Both the position numbers and the translations under genes were made by a program. Below the pieces are notes generated by a model, which saw only the letters and a program-made list of their open reading frames with translations, was not told the DNA's origin and searched no databases. 64,000 nucleotides of DNA, taken from NCBI GenBank assembly GCA_022827905.1, contig JAJEIQ010000080.1:1-64000 (forward strand). Direction: 5' to 3'. Source of the stretch: Pseudomonadales bacterium. GTDB lineage: Bacteria; Pseudomonadota; Gammaproteobacteria; Pseudomonadales; Azotimanducaceae. Each line of letters begins with the position of its first letter. Position 1 is the stretch's first letter. This document shows positions 9,499-18,853 of this stretch, one piece after another.

Positions 9499-11052
9499 TT
9501 AGACGATCCGCGAGTCCGTCTTGCCCCAGTAGCGGTCCTTGAGCAGGCGCTTGTAGAGCTTGCCGGTGGGCAGCCGGGGCAGTTGGTCCATGAAGTCGAT
9601 GCTTCTCGGGCACTTGTAGTGGGCGATGTGCTCGCGGGCGTACTCCAACAGTTCGTCAGCCAGCGCGTCATCGCCTTCAACGCCTTCAGGTGGTTGGACC
9701 ACGGCTTTCACCTCCTCGCCCATTTCCTCGTTGGGCACGCCCACCACCGCCACGTCGGCCACCTTGGGGTGCATGATCAGGGCGTCCTCGATCTCTTGGG
9801 GATAGATGTTGACGCCGCCGCTGATGATCATGAACGTGGCGCGGTCGGTGAGGTAGAGGTAGCCCTCGTCATCGACGTAGCCCACGTCGCCCAGTGCGGT
9901 CCAGTTGGCATGCTCAGGGTGCTGGGCGTCCTTGGTCTTGGCCTTGTCCTTCAAGTACTCGAAGGGCATCTGGTCCATTTCAAAATAGACGATGCCGGGC
10001 TGGCCGTTCGGCAGCTCCTTGCCGTCCTCATCGCAGATGTGGATGGTGCCGAGAATGGGCCGGCCCACGGTGCCCGGATGGGCGAGCCATTCCTCCGGCG
10101 TGGCGTGGGTGAAGCCGTTGAGTTCGGTGCCAGCGTAGTACTCGTAGAGGATCGGCCCCCACCAATCCAGCATCTGCTCCTTGACGCCCACCGGACAGGG
10201 CGCGGCAGCGTGAATGGCCACCTTGTGCGATGAGAGGTCGTGGCCGCTACGCTGCTCCTCGGGCAGCTTGAGCATGCGGGTGAACATGGTTGGCACCCAC
10301 TGGCTGTGGGTGACGCGATGGGATTCGATGGCCTTCAGCACCCCCACTTCGTCGAAGCGCTGCATCATGACCACCGTGCCGCCGAGGGCTTGGGCGGCGG
10401 TGCAGAAGCCGATTGGCGCGGAGTGGTACAGCGGCGCGGGAGAAAGATAGATGGTGTTCTCGTCGAATCCCCAGAGGCCACCTTGCAAGGCGCCCACCGC
10501 GCCGACATCTTCGTGGATCTTGTTCGGCGGCAGCGGCCGGTAGATGCCCTTGGGCCGTCCGGTGGTGCCGGAGCTGTAGAGCATGAACGAGCCAGCCGGC
10601 TCATCGGCAAGGTTTTCGGGGGGCTGGCCGGCGATGGCGTCCTCGTAGGCCTCAAAGCCGTCCACGGCACCGCCCGTCGTCAGCCACGTATGGCAGTTGG
10701 GCGCGTGCGGCGGCAAGTCCCGGGCCACCTCGGCCAAGTAGTTCGACGCGATCAACGCTTGGGATTCGCTGTTGTCGATGATGTAGCCCGCCTCCTCCGC
10801 GGTGAGGTAGCGGTTCACCGTGGTCAGGTAGAGGCCGGAGCGCAGCGCCGCCCAGACCACCTCGAAGAAGCGCAGGTTGTTCTCCATGAAGATGCAGACG
10901 TGATCGCCGTGCCGCAGCCCGCGCGCCCACAGCAGTTGCGCGAGTTGGTTGGAGCGGTCGTTCAGTTCGCCGTAGGTGACGGTCTCGCCGGTGGTGGCGT
11001 GGATGACCGCCGGTTTGTCGGGGCACTCAACCCCCCATTTGCCTGGATACAT
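9499..11052 (-). CDS. Acyl-CoA synthetase (AMP-dependent), FadD-like
   Basis: Adenylate-forming ligase of 517 aa. Motifs seen are SSGTTGRPKGI (P-loop), YYAGTELNG (adenine site), ALGDVGYVD and the C-terminal PTGKLYKR with the catalytic Lys. It is clearly distinct from the other ligase at 6513-8057 and resembles acyl-CoA synthetases of actinobacterial and proteobacterial lipid or steroid catabolic clusters. An LLM-type oxidoreductase lies upstream on the same strand about 100 bp away, so a joint catabolic role is possible. Substrate unknown. Confidence 0.85.
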   Translation of the reverse strand: MYPGKWGVECPDKPAVIHATTGETVTYGELNDRSNQLAQLLWARGLRHGDHVCIFMENNLRFFEVVWAALRSGLYLTTVNRYLTAEEAGYIIDNSESQALIASNYLAEVARDLPPHAPNCHTWLTTGGAVDGFEAYEDAIAGQPPENLADEPAGSFMLYSSGTTGRPKGIYRPLPPNKIHEDVGAVGALQGGLWGFDENTIYLSPAPLYHSAPIGFCTAAQALGGTVVMMQRFDEVGVLKAIESHRVTHSQWVPTMFTRMLKLPEEQRSGHDLSSHKVAIHAAAPCPVGVKEQMLDWWGPILYEYYAGTELNGFTHATPEEWLAHPGTVGRPILGTIHICDEDGKELPNGQPGIVYFEMDQMPFEYLKDKAKTKDAQHPEHANWTALGDVGYVDDEGYLYLTDRATFMIISGGVNIYPQEIEDALIMHPKVADVAVVGVPNEEMGEEVKAVVQPPEGVEGDDALADELLEYAREHIAHYKCPRSIDFMDQLPRLPTGKLYKRLLKDRYWGKTDSRIV

Positions 11053-11152
11053 GGCGCAGTCCTTCTCGATGTGTTGGGTTATGCCGGTGTTTGCGGGCGC
11101 TTGTCAGTCAGCCGGTCCCTGCTCAGCGTCGTGAGGATGACCGCAATAGCCG

Positions 11153-12220
11153 TCAAGCGGAGGGTTCCGTATTGAGCCGGGCGCACTCGGCGGCAAAGGC
11201 GATGGCCGCTTCGTCGCCGCCAATCGTCAGCCCCGTGAGACCGGCGTCCTCCCAGGCCCGGAAGCGCTGGCGAATGCGCGCCTTGGGACCGACCAGCGCC
11301 CCCTGGTCAACGAACTCGTCCGGCACGGCCGCCGTCGCCTCGTCCTTGCGCTTGGCTAGGTAGAGCTCTTGAATCCGCTCCGCCGCCTCGCCAAAGCCGC
11401 GCCGGACCATCATTTCCTTGTGGAAGTTCTTGTTGCGATGCCCCATGCCGCCGACGTACAGGGCGACGTTGGGCTTGAGCCGGTTGAGCGCCGCCTGCAC
11501 GGCGTCGCTGGAATCCTCGGTGATCATTACCTGGGTGCCCGCTTGGGCTTCAAAGTCCGCCCGGCTCTTGCCCGCCTTGGCCAGCCCTTCATCGATCCAG
11601 TCTTGATACAGGTGGGCGGATTCAGGCACGTAGCCCAAGGGCAGCCAACCGTCCGCAATCTCAGCGGTCAGGCGCACCGTGGAGGCCATGCCGGTGCCAA
11701 GCCAGATGGGGATGTCCGGGTTCATGTGCAGGATCGACTTCAGCGGCTTGCCCACGCCCATCGCGCCTTCCCCTTCAAAGGGCAGGCGGATTTCCTTGCC
11801 GTCATGGGTCACCGGTTCTTCGCGGGCCCAGATTTTCTTCATGATGGCGACGTAGTCCTTCAAGCGGTAGTAGGGCCGGCCCCAAGGCTGCCCGTACCAG
11901 CCCTCCACGATTTGCGGACCGGATACGCCGATGCCGCAAATCACCCGGCTGTGGCCGCGAGTGCCGCCGGCCAACTGATCCAGGGTGGCCATGGCCATGG
12001 CGGCGTTGGCCGGGGTGCGTCCGGCGAGTTGAATGACCGCCGTGCCCAAGCGGATGCGCTCGGTGTGCGCGGCGATGAAGGCCAGCGGCGTGATGGCGTC
12101 GGAGCCATAGGCCTCGGCGGTCCAGACCGAGTCGTAGCCCAGCCGTTCGGCGAGTTGCACCTTCTTGATGGGCAGCGCAAGGCCCGCCCCGGAATAGCCG
12201 AGCATGAGTCCGAGTTTCAT
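11153..12220 (-). CDS. LLM-class (luciferase-like) oxidoreductase
   Basis: TIM-barrel flavin/F420-dependent oxidoreductase of 355 aa. It begins MKLGLMLGYSGAG and contains RLGYDSVWTAEAYGSDAI, TERIRLGTAVIQ and GVSGPQIVEGWYG, the usual luciferase-like strands. The ATG at 12220 was preferred over the adjacent TTG at 12223 because AGGGAGGA sits at normal spacing before it. Many relatives are annotated F420-dependent, but whether this organism makes F420 cannot be seen here; FMNH2 is equally possible. It is probably transcribed with the acyl-CoA synthetase downstream. Confidence 0.8.
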   Translation of the reverse strand: MKLGLMLGYSGAGLALPIKKVQLAERLGYDSVWTAEAYGSDAITPLAFIAAHTERIRLGTAVIQLAGRTPANAAMAMATLDQLAGGTRGHSRVICGIGVSGPQIVEGWYGQPWGRPYYRLKDYVAIMKKIWAREEPVTHDGKEIRLPFEGEGAMGVGKPLKSILHMNPDIPIWLGTGMASTVRLTAEIADGWLPLGYVPESAHLYQDWIDEGLAKAGKSRADFEAQAGTQVMITEDSSDAVQAALNRLKPNVALYVGGMGHRNKNFHKEMMVRRGFGEAAERIQELYLAKRKDEATAAVPDEFVDQGALVGPKARIRQRFRAWEDAGLTGLTIGGDEAAIAFAAECARLNTEPSA

Positions 12221-12622
12221 CAATCCTCCCTAGTTGTTCCGATCGCGGGGTGGCGCGCTATCTTCTCAAATGCCGTCGCCGTTTTGAATTGCCTCCCTGC
12301 CGTCCTCATCGGCCTTCCTCGCTGCGGGTTCACTCGCCATGATGCTGATTGTACAGTGGCCTTTACAACGCCATTTTTCCCATCTAATCTTGGCCTCGGC
12401 TTCGATCCCCATGCGGGGACGGAGACCGCTGGTGCGCCCTTGGGCGGCGCCGGCACCGCTGAACAAGCGCCAGGACTTGATCCGCTTTGGAGGACAGGTA
12501 CCCATGGAATTCGACGGCAACAGCCATTCGCTCGCAGTCTTGGCGCAGTTGTGCGCCCGTGTTGCGAAGCCTCCGTGTTCAGGTTCCCGGCTTCAGGTTC
12601 CAGACACTTCCCGGAGGAAGCC
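12221..12622. other. Intergenic region between LLM gene and panB
   Basis: About 400 bp between divergent genes, presumably holding promoters in both directions, though I see no convincing -35/-10 pair. A short open frame on the + strand (12504-12626, 40 codons, starting MEFDGNSHSLAV) ends with TGA overlapping the panB ATG; its Ser/Pro/Arg-rich tail gives no recognisable protein. Just before panB there is a short imperfect direct repeat (TTCAGGTTCC twice, 14 nt apart). Confidence 0.4.
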
Positions 12623-13411
12623 ATGAACACCCTTGACTTTGCGCGGCGCAAGGCCGCTCGAGAGCCCATTTCCATGGTCACCTGCTACGACTTTTGGTCA
12701 GCCCAGGTTCTAAACCTAACCGACGTGGATTGCCTGCTGGTGGGCGACAGCCTCGCCATGGTGATGCACGGCTTCGACAGCACCGTGCAGGCTACGGTGG
12801 AGATGATGGCGCTGCATGCCGCCGCGGTGCGGCGAGGCGCGCCAGACAAGTACATCGTCGGCGACATGCCCTTCCTGTCCATGCGCAAGGGCCACGGCTT
12901 TGCCATGGACTCGGTGCAGGCGCTCATGCAGACCGGCGTCAACGCCATCAAGGTGGAGGGCGAGGCGGGCCAGTCGGAGTTGACGGCCCACATCGTCGAA
13001 TCCGGCGTGCCGGTGATGGGGCACCTGGGCCTGACGCCACAGTCCGTGCAGGCCTTCGGCGGGCACAGGGTGCAGGGCCGCAACGAAGGCCAAGCCGGAC
13101 GGATACTCGACTCGGCCCGCGAGTTGGAGGCGGCCGGCTGCTTTGCGCTGGTGCTCGAATGCGTCCCCCGGCAGCTCGCCCGGCGCATCACCGAGGAGCT
13201 TGCCATTCCCACCATCGGCATCGGCGCCGGGCCCGAAACCGATGGCCAAGTGCTGGTGCTGCAGGACATGCTGGGCATGAATCCGGAATTCAAGCCGCGC
13301 TTTTTGCGTCATTACGCCGATGGGCGTGGGCTGATTCACGACGCCGTTGACCGCTTCGCCGAAGACACTCGAAGCGGCGCCTTCCCCGCCACCGCCGAGT
13401 CCTATGGATGA
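12623..13411 (+). CDS. panB: 3-methyl-2-oxobutanoate hydroxymethyltransferase
   Basis: First committed step of pantothenate synthesis: moves a hydroxymethyl group from methylene-tetrahydrofolate to alpha-ketoisovalerate, giving ketopantoate. 262 aa, the normal size. Family signatures are MVTCYDFWSA, LLVGDSLAMVMHG (Mg2+ ligand Asp), VGDMPF, AIKVEGEA and GHLGLTPQSV. The ATG at 12623 has GGAGG 9 nt upstream; the open frame runs far upstream only because it is antisense to the LLM gene. It heads the panB-panC-coaX run. Confidence 0.97.
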   Translation: MNTLDFARRKAAREPISMVTCYDFWSAQVLNLTDVDCLLVGDSLAMVMHGFDSTVQATVEMMALHAAAVRRGAPDKYIVGDMPFLSMRKGHGFAMDSVQALMQTGVNAIKVEGEAGQSELTAHIVESGVPVMGHLGLTPQSVQAFGGHRVQGRNEGQAGRILDSARELEAAGCFALVLECVPRQLARRITEELAIPTIGIGAGPETDGQVLVLQDMLGMNPEFKPRFLRHYADGRGLIHDAVDRFAEDTRSGAFPATAESYG

Positions 13412-13444
13412 CGGCCATTCCTTGCCCTGAACCAAGGGATTCAC

Positions 13445-14260
13445 GTGAACGTTCTGCGCGGCATCGATGAATGGCGGCGGTTTCGCGCCGCGCTCACCGG
13501 CAGCCTTGGCTTCGTGCCCACCTTGGGCGGATTGCATGAGGGCCATGCCGCGCTAATTCAGCGGGCCGCCGCCGACAACGACTTGGCCGTGGTAAGCCTC
13601 TTCCTGAATCCGACCCAGTTCAATGACCCGGGGGACCTGGCGAGCTATCCGGCCAGCCTCGAAGATGACTTGGCCCACGCCGAAGCGCAGGGTGCCGGTG
13701 CCGTGCTGGCCCCGGACCGGGAGGCGATCTACGCCGATGGCTTTCGCTATAAGGTGGAGGAAGCGCCGCTCAGTGGCGAACTCTGCGGTGCCCATCGGCC
13801 AGGGCACTTCAGCGGTGTCCTGACCGTGGTGCTCAAGCTCTTGAACCTCGTCAAGCCCGACCGTGCCTATTTTGGCGAAAAGGACTACCAACAGCTTGAA
13901 CTCATCCGCGGCATGGCGGAGGCCTTCTTCATCGACTCCGAGATCGTGGCTTGCCCCACGGTTCGGGACGCCGATGGCCTCGCGTTGAGTTCGCGCAACG
14001 CCCGGCTCGACGCCGCGGGCCGGGCGTTGGCGCCTCGGCTGCGCGAGGCGTTGGCCTGCCCCGGCTCCGATGGCCAAGTGGCCGATGCCCTTTCCCGCTT
14101 GGGTTTTGACGTGGACTATGTGGCCACCCGCTTTGGCCGGCGGCTGGCGGCGGCGAGCATCCCCACTCGTTCCCCCGAAGGGAGTGTGCGCCTGATTGAC
14201 AACATCCCGCTGGAGCGCGTCCGCTCTGCCAGCGATGCGTCCGGAGGCGACCCATCATGA
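13445..14260 (+). CDS. panC: Pantothenate synthetase
   Basis: Condenses pantoate with beta-alanine using ATP, via a pantoyl-adenylate. The GTG at 13445 begins the 271-aa product. Motifs present are FVPTLGGLHEGH (HIGH-type ATP site; the usual PTMGALH reads PTLGGLH here), FLNPTQFN, FGEKDYQQL and LALSSRN. The C-terminal third is shorter and less conserved than in E. coli (283 aa), but all active-site motifs remain. The stop overlaps the coaX start by 4 nt, implying coupled translation. Confidence 0.95.
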   Translation: MNVLRGIDEWRRFRAALTGSLGFVPTLGGLHEGHAALIQRAAADNDLAVVSLFLNPTQFNDPGDLASYPASLEDDLAHAEAQGAGAVLAPDREAIYADGFRYKVEEAPLSGELCGAHRPGHFSGVLTVVLKLLNLVKPDRAYFGEKDYQQLELIRGMAEAFFIDSEIVACPTVRDADGLALSSRNARLDAAGRALAPRLREALACPGSDGQVADALSRLGFDVDYVATRFGRRLAAASIPTRSPEGSVRLIDNIPLERVRSASDASGGDPS

Positions 14261-15027
14261 TCATGGCCCTCGACGTCGGCAACAGCCAGATCTATTGCGG
14301 CGTCTTCGATGACGGCGAACTGGTGGTGCAGTTTCGCCGCACGTCCACCGTCAAGGGCTCGTCCGACGAACTCGGCGTCTTCCTGCGGGCGGCGCTGCGG
14401 GAAAACGGCATCGACCCCAACCACGTCGCCGAGATCACGGCCTGTTCGGTGGTGCCGGACATCAACTACTCCCTGCGCGCCTGCTGTCAGAAGTACTTCA
14501 ACATCGAGCCCCTGATCCTGCGTCCGGGCATCAAGACCGGCCTGAAAATCGGCTACAAGGACCCCAAGGAGGTCGGCGCTGACCGCATCGCCGACGCCAT
14601 GGGCGCAATCAAGCTGTTTCCGGATCGCAACCTGATCGTCATCGACTTCGGCACCGCCACCACCGTGTGCGCCATCACCCGCAGCCGGGAGTTTCTCGGC
14701 GGCAACATCGTGCCCGGTCTGCGGCTGGCCATGGACGCCTTGGAATCCAAGACCGCGCAACTGCCCTCGGTGGAGATCAAGCCGGTGCGCTCGTCGATCG
14801 GCCGCACCACCGTGGAGAGCATTCAAAGCGGCCTCTACTGGAGCAACGTCGGCATGGTGAAGGAACTCGTGGAGCGGATCAGCGATGAGGTGTTCCGCGA
14901 TGACCGCCCGCTCGTCATTGCCACCGGCGGCTTCTGCCACCTGTTCAATCGCGAAAAGCTGTTCGACCGAGTCGCGCCCGACTTGATTCTCACCGGCTTG
15001 CTCGAAGCGCTGCGGCTCAATTCCTGA
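14257..15027 (+). CDS. coaX: Type III pantothenate kinase
   Basis: Phosphorylates pantothenate, opening coenzyme A synthesis. The 256-aa product has ASKHA-fold signatures: the N-terminal phosphate loop ALDVGNSQIYCGVF, GADRIADAMGA, VIDFGTATTVCAI and VIATGGFC. Type III kinases are insensitive to CoA feedback and replace CoaA in many bacteria. Placement directly after panB and panC, with a 4-nt overlap with panC, puts ketopantoate-to-phosphopantothenate in one transcription unit, though panE and panD are not in the window. Confidence 0.96.
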   Translation: MIMALDVGNSQIYCGVFDDGELVVQFRRTSTVKGSSDELGVFLRAALRENGIDPNHVAEITACSVVPDINYSLRACCQKYFNIEPLILRPGIKTGLKIGYKDPKEVGADRIADAMGAIKLFPDRNLIVIDFGTATTVCAITRSREFLGGNIVPGLRLAMDALESKTAQLPSVEIKPVRSSIGRTTVESIQSGLYWSNVGMVKELVERISDEVFRDDRPLVIATGGFCHLFNREKLFDRVAPDLILTGLLEALRLNS

Positions 15028-15149
15028 CCCAGGTAGCGTTAACAGGCCCTAGCCCCTACCTCTTGCATCAACCTTTCCTTATATTGCGCCGATGAACTAG
15101 AGGTTGGGGTCTGCGCCGCCCCAATTCACATTCATTGCCGGAGGCTTTC

Positions 15150-16133
15150 GTGCCGGACGCGCCGCGACAGGACTTCTCCATCCGCCAAGACACGGGTATG
15201 ACCTACAGCGGGGCATTGTCCTTTCTGCGCTGCAGGTACACTCGGGACATCGAAGGGGCGGACATCGTGGTCTCCGGGCTGCCCTTCGACTGCGCCACCA
15301 CCTTCCGCCCCGGCGCCCGCTTCGGGCCGGCGGCCATCCGCGCCGCCAGCGTTCAGCTCGCCGAGATCACCGAGCGGGCGTTTCCCTTCGGCATCGATCC
15401 GTTTACCAGGCTCGGGGTGGCCGACTACGGCGACTGCGAGCTCGATTCCGGCTATCCGCAGCGGGCGGCGGCGGTGATCGAGAGCCATGCCCGTACCATC
15501 CTAGCGGCGGGCGCAACCATGCTGACCTTCGGCGGCGACCATTTCGTGACCTATCCGCTGCTGCGCGCCCACGCGGAAAAGCACGGCCCGTTGGCGCTGA
15601 TTCACTTCGACGCCCATGTGGACACCTGGGAGGACGATGGCGAACGCCTGGATCACGGCTCCATGTTTCTGCGCGCCAAGCGCGAGGGGCTGATCGACGT
15701 GGCGCATTCCGTGCAGATCGGCATCCGCGCATACAGCGAAAGCGACCACGGCTTCACCATACTGGACGCACCCTGGGTGCATGAGCACGGGCCTGGGGCA
15801 GCGCTCAGGGAGACTCTGGGGGTAGTTGGCGAGCGCAAGGCCTATCTCACGTTCGACATCGACTGCTTGGACCCGGCCTTCGCCCCGGGCACCGGAACGC
15901 CGGTGGCCGGCGGCCTGTCGTCCGCCCAGGCGCTCGCCATTGTACGCGGGCTCGGGCCCCTCGACATCGTTGGCATGGATGTGGTGGAAGTGGCGCCCGC
16001 CTACGATCACGCCGAAATCACGGCCATTGCCGCCGCCACTCTCGCCCATGACTTCATCGGCCTACAGGCGCTCAAACAGGCCGAGGCGTCGAAGACGCGG
16101 ACCGCATCGAGCGGTGGCAAACCAAGGCACTGA
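15150..16133 (+). CDS. Agmatinase/arginase-family ureohydrolase
   Basis: Binuclear Mn2+ hydrolase of 327 aa that splits urea from a guanidino compound. Metal ligands are in FGGDHFVTYP (His), HFDAHVDTW (Asp/His/Asp) and TFDIDCLDPAFAPGTGTP (Asp/Asp). The sequence is closer to SpeB-like agmatinases than to arginases. The GTG at 15150 was chosen because GGAGG lies 5 nt upstream; a TTG at 15135 would overlap that ribosome-binding site. No polyamine genes are nearby; an LLM protein follows after 4 nt. Guanidinobutyrase or another guanidino substrate is possible. Confidence 0.85.
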   Translation: MPDAPRQDFSIRQDTGMTYSGALSFLRCRYTRDIEGADIVVSGLPFDCATTFRPGARFGPAAIRAASVQLAEITERAFPFGIDPFTRLGVADYGDCELDSGYPQRAAAVIESHARTILAAGATMLTFGGDHFVTYPLLRAHAEKHGPLALIHFDAHVDTWEDDGERLDHGSMFLRAKREGLIDVAHSVQIGIRAYSESDHGFTILDAPWVHEHGPGAALRETLGVVGERKAYLTFDIDCLDPAFAPGTGTPVAGGLSSAQALAIVRGLGPLDIVGMDVVEVAPAYDHAEITAIAAATLAHDFIGLQALKQAEASKTRTASSGGKPRH

Positions 16134-16137
16134 TGCC

Positions 16138-17049
16138 ATGCACCTTGGTCTGACGCCCTGGAACTTCAACGACCGTTCGGCCGAGTCCCTGGCCCGGCAG
16201 GCGCAGTTTGGCGAGTCCTTGGGCTACGAATCGTTCTGGCTGCCGGAAAGCCACTTCACGGCGGGCGCCCTCCCGGACCCGCTCATGCTGCTGGCCGCGG
16301 TCGCCGCCAGCACCGAGACGATTCAGCTCGGCACCACTTCCTATCTGCTACCAATGCGCAATCCACTCCTGGCGGCGGAGCAAGTGGCGGTGCTCGACCA
16401 ACTCTCCGCTGGGCGGGTGGTGCTCGGCGTCGGACGCGGCTTCGCGCCGGCCATGCTGCGGGCCTTCGACGTGGCGCCGCGGGAGAAACGGGCGCGTTTC
16501 GAGGCCAACTTGGACGTGATGATGCGAGCTTGGGCCGGGGAACCCATCGCCGTGGAGGGCGCCGATGAGCCGCTGCGGCTCGATCCGTTGCCCGTTCAAC
16601 AACCCCACCCGGCGGTCTGGGTGGCCGCATTCGGGCCGAAGGCTCTGGCTCAAGCGGGACGCTTGGGCTTGCCGTACTTGGCGTCGCCGATGGAAACGCT
16701 GGGCAGCCTGCAGGCCAATTTCGAGGCCCACGGACGGGCGGCAGTCGAAGCCGGGCACGGCGAATTGACCGTTCGTCCCATCATGCGCACGGTTTTCATC
16801 GGCCACAGCCGCCGGGAGACCGAGGCGATTCGGCAAAGCCTGGCCGATGGCGGCCGACCGGGGCGCGACGACGGCGCCAGTGTGGACGACTGGGCGTTGG
16901 TCGGCGATCGGGGCCATGTGGCGGCGAAATTCGATGAGTACCGGGAGGTGCTCGGCGCCACGCACATCGTCGTCACCCGCCTGCGGATCGGCGGCGTTGC
17001 CGAGCAACGGCTGATGAGGTCCATCGCCGATGTCCTTGAACTGTTCTAA
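16138..17049 (+). CDS. LLM-class (luciferase-like) monooxygenase
   Basis: Flavin-dependent TIM-barrel protein of 303 aa. It begins MHLGLTPWNFNDRS and shows SLGYESFWLPESHF, TIQLGTTSYLLPMRNPLLAAEQ and the GRVVLGVGRGF strand, all typical of bacterial luciferase-like monooxygenases. The ATG is 4 nt after the ureohydrolase stop, so the two are probably co-transcribed, though no joint pathway is evident. It is shorter and only distantly similar to the other LLM protein at 11153-12220. Confidence 0.8.
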   Translation: MHLGLTPWNFNDRSAESLARQAQFGESLGYESFWLPESHFTAGALPDPLMLLAAVAASTETIQLGTTSYLLPMRNPLLAAEQVAVLDQLSAGRVVLGVGRGFAPAMLRAFDVAPREKRARFEANLDVMMRAWAGEPIAVEGADEPLRLDPLPVQQPHPAVWVAAFGPKALAQAGRLGLPYLASPMETLGSLQANFEAHGRAAVEAGHGELTVRPIMRTVFIGHSRRETEAIRQSLADGGRPGRDDGASVDDWALVGDRGHVAAKFDEYREVLGATHIVVTRLRIGGVAEQRLMRSIADVLELF

Positions 17050-17067
17050 CCGATCGAGAGGACCACA

Positions 17068-18077
17068 ATGAGCTTCACTGTCCTTTATCCGTTCTTCCGC
17101 TGGAGCCACAACCGCGACGTGGAGATCGCCAGCATGGGCGAAACCGGGTGCGCCGAATTCAGCGCCACTTTCGAGGAGGTGAGCGCCGCGCAGTGGGCGG
17201 CCTGCGACGCCATCGTCACGGTGGCCGACCTGCCGGAGGGCTGCCGCGCCCAGTTGCGCCAATGCCGCATCGTGGTCACCCCCAAGGTTGGCTTCGACGA
17301 CTTCGACCTCGCCGCTTGGGCCGAACTCGGCATCCCGCTGTGCAACGTGCCCGACTACGGCACCTTGGAGGTTGCCGACCACGCCATGGCGCTGATGCTG
17401 TCGCTGATGAAGGCCATCACCTTCCACACCCGGGAACTCAAGGCGAATCCTCAAGAGCACTGGCGTCCGGCTCTCAACCCTTATGGGCGGCGGCTGTCCG
17501 CGTGCACGTTTGGCGTTGTTGGATTGGGCCGCATCGGCACCGCCGCGGCGCTGCGGGCCAAGGCCTTCGGCATGGACGTGGTGTTTTATGACCCCTACCT
17601 CAGCAACGGCATTGACCTCGCCATCGGCGTGCGGCGGGTGCATGCCTTGGATGAGCTGTTTGCGCCAGCGATGTGGTGAGCCTCCATGCGCCGCTGTCAC
17701 CGGAAACCGAGCGGATGATCGATGCCGAAGTGCTGGCTGCCAGTAAGCCGGGCCTGATTCTAATCAACACGGCGCGGGGGCCAATCGTCGATCTCGACGC
17801 CTTGACGGATGCCCTGCGCAACGGCCAGGTGCAGGCTGCCGGCCTCGACGTGTTGCCGACGGAGCCGGCCGACCCGGAACATCCGCTCATCAAGGCTTGG
17901 GCCAACAACGAGGAGTGGGTGGACCACCGCCTGCTGATCACGCCCCACTCCGCCTTCTTCACCCCGGAGTCAGCCTACGACATGCGCTTCAAGGGCGGCG
18001 AAATCGCACTGACCTATCTAGCGGGCGGGCGGCTGCAGAACTGCGTCAACCAACATCTGCTCGACGGGCTAAATTAG
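17068..18077 (+). pseudogene. D-2-hydroxyacid dehydrogenase, frameshifted
   Basis: Reads as one NAD-dependent 2-hydroxyacid dehydrogenase (phosphoglycerate dehydrogenase/CtBP-like) of about 335 aa broken by a single-base shift. The first frame (17068-17679) covers the substrate domain and the dinucleotide fold FGVVGLGRIGTAAALRAKAFG, then runs to TGA after ELFAPAMW. The second frame continues the fold from about 17675 with SDVVSLHAPLSPETE, LINTARGPIVD, GLDVLPTEP and TPHSAF up to 18077. Restoring one base between TTT and GCC near 17664 rejoins them. Either a recent pseudogene or a sequencing/assembly error; both halves are otherwise intact. Confidence 0.85.
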
Positions 18078-18093
18078 TCCGGCGAGGCTGTCC

Positions 18094-18852
18094 ATGGCGG
18101 ATCCCAACTTCGAAAAGCGGCGCCAGCGGGTCTACCTGATTCTCTCGGGCGTATTCCTCGGCACCTTGGCGCTGTTGAACGTGCTCGGCATCAGCCGCTT
18201 CCTGGACCTGTCCTTCGAGCTGTTTGGCATCAACATTCCGATGGTGGTGGCCATCGGCGTGCTCCCCTATCCGATCACCTTTCTATGCACGGACCTGATC
18301 AGCGAGCTGTTCGGCGAGAAGAAGGCGCGGGACATGGTTTGGGTGGGCCTGCTGCTCAACGGCTGGGTGGTGTTCCTGCTTTGGCTCGGCGGCGTGCTGC
18401 CCGGCTTCGAGCCGATGGACCCCGCCACCGGGCTGCCGCAAACCGACGCCGCCGGGCGGCTGCCGGTCTTCTTTGAGGTGCGCCAGCTCGCCTTCGGCGC
18501 AGTGGCGGCCTCAATGATCGCCTACTTGGCGGCCCAATTCTGCGACGTGCGCCTGTTTCATTTTTGGAAGAGGCTCACCGGTGGACGCCACCTGTGGCTG
18601 CGCAACAACGCCTCCACGATGACCAGCCAGATGGTGGACACCTCCGCGGTGATCCTCATCACCCACTTCTACGCCCATGCGCTGCCGATTGACGAAGCGG
18701 CACCCTTGGCGCCCCAGTTGCTGACGTTCATCCTCTCCGGATACGTCTTCAAGCTGCTGGTTGCGGCCGTCGATACCGGCCCGGTGTACTTGCTGGTCCG
18801 CTGGTTGCGGCCCTACCTCGGCCTAACGGGCACCGAGGAGGCAACTGAGTGA
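18094..18852 (+). CDS. Queuosine precursor transporter (YhhQ/QPT family)
   Basis: Inner-membrane protein of 252 aa with about six transmembrane segments. NVLGISRFLDL, GVLPYPITFLCTDLISELFGEKKARDMV and the later NNASTMTSQMVDTSAVILI are hallmark segments of the VUT/YhhQ family, which imports preQ0 or preQ1 for tRNA queuosine modification. It follows the broken dehydrogenase by 16 bp. No preQ1 riboswitch can be placed in so short a gap. It is about 30 residues longer than E. coli YhhQ, mainly in a loop after segment three. Confidence 0.88.
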   Translation: MADPNFEKRRQRVYLILSGVFLGTLALLNVLGISRFLDLSFELFGINIPMVVAIGVLPYPITFLCTDLISELFGEKKARDMVWVGLLLNGWVVFLLWLGGVLPGFEPMDPATGLPQTDAAGRLPVFFEVRQLAFGAVAASMIAYLAAQFCDVRLFHFWKRLTGGRHLWLRNNASTMTSQMVDTSAVILITHFYAHALPIDEAAPLAPQLLTFILSGYVFKLLVAAVDTGPVYLLVRWLRPYLGLTGTEEATE

Positions 18853-18853
18853 A

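Noticed and set aside
11369..12622. A 418-codon open N-terminal extension in frame with panB
   Set aside because: It lies antisense to the LLM gene and across the spacer, has low-complexity shadow composition, and panB has a good ribosome-binding site and family start at 12623.
12504..12626. A 40-codon ORF ending in the panB start
   Set aside because: No recognisable sequence and only a weak ribosome-binding site; noted in the spacer entry but not called as a gene.
18078..18093. preQ1 riboswitch before the queuosine precursor transporter
   Set aside because: The spacer to the preceding gene is only 16 nt; no aptamer could fit.
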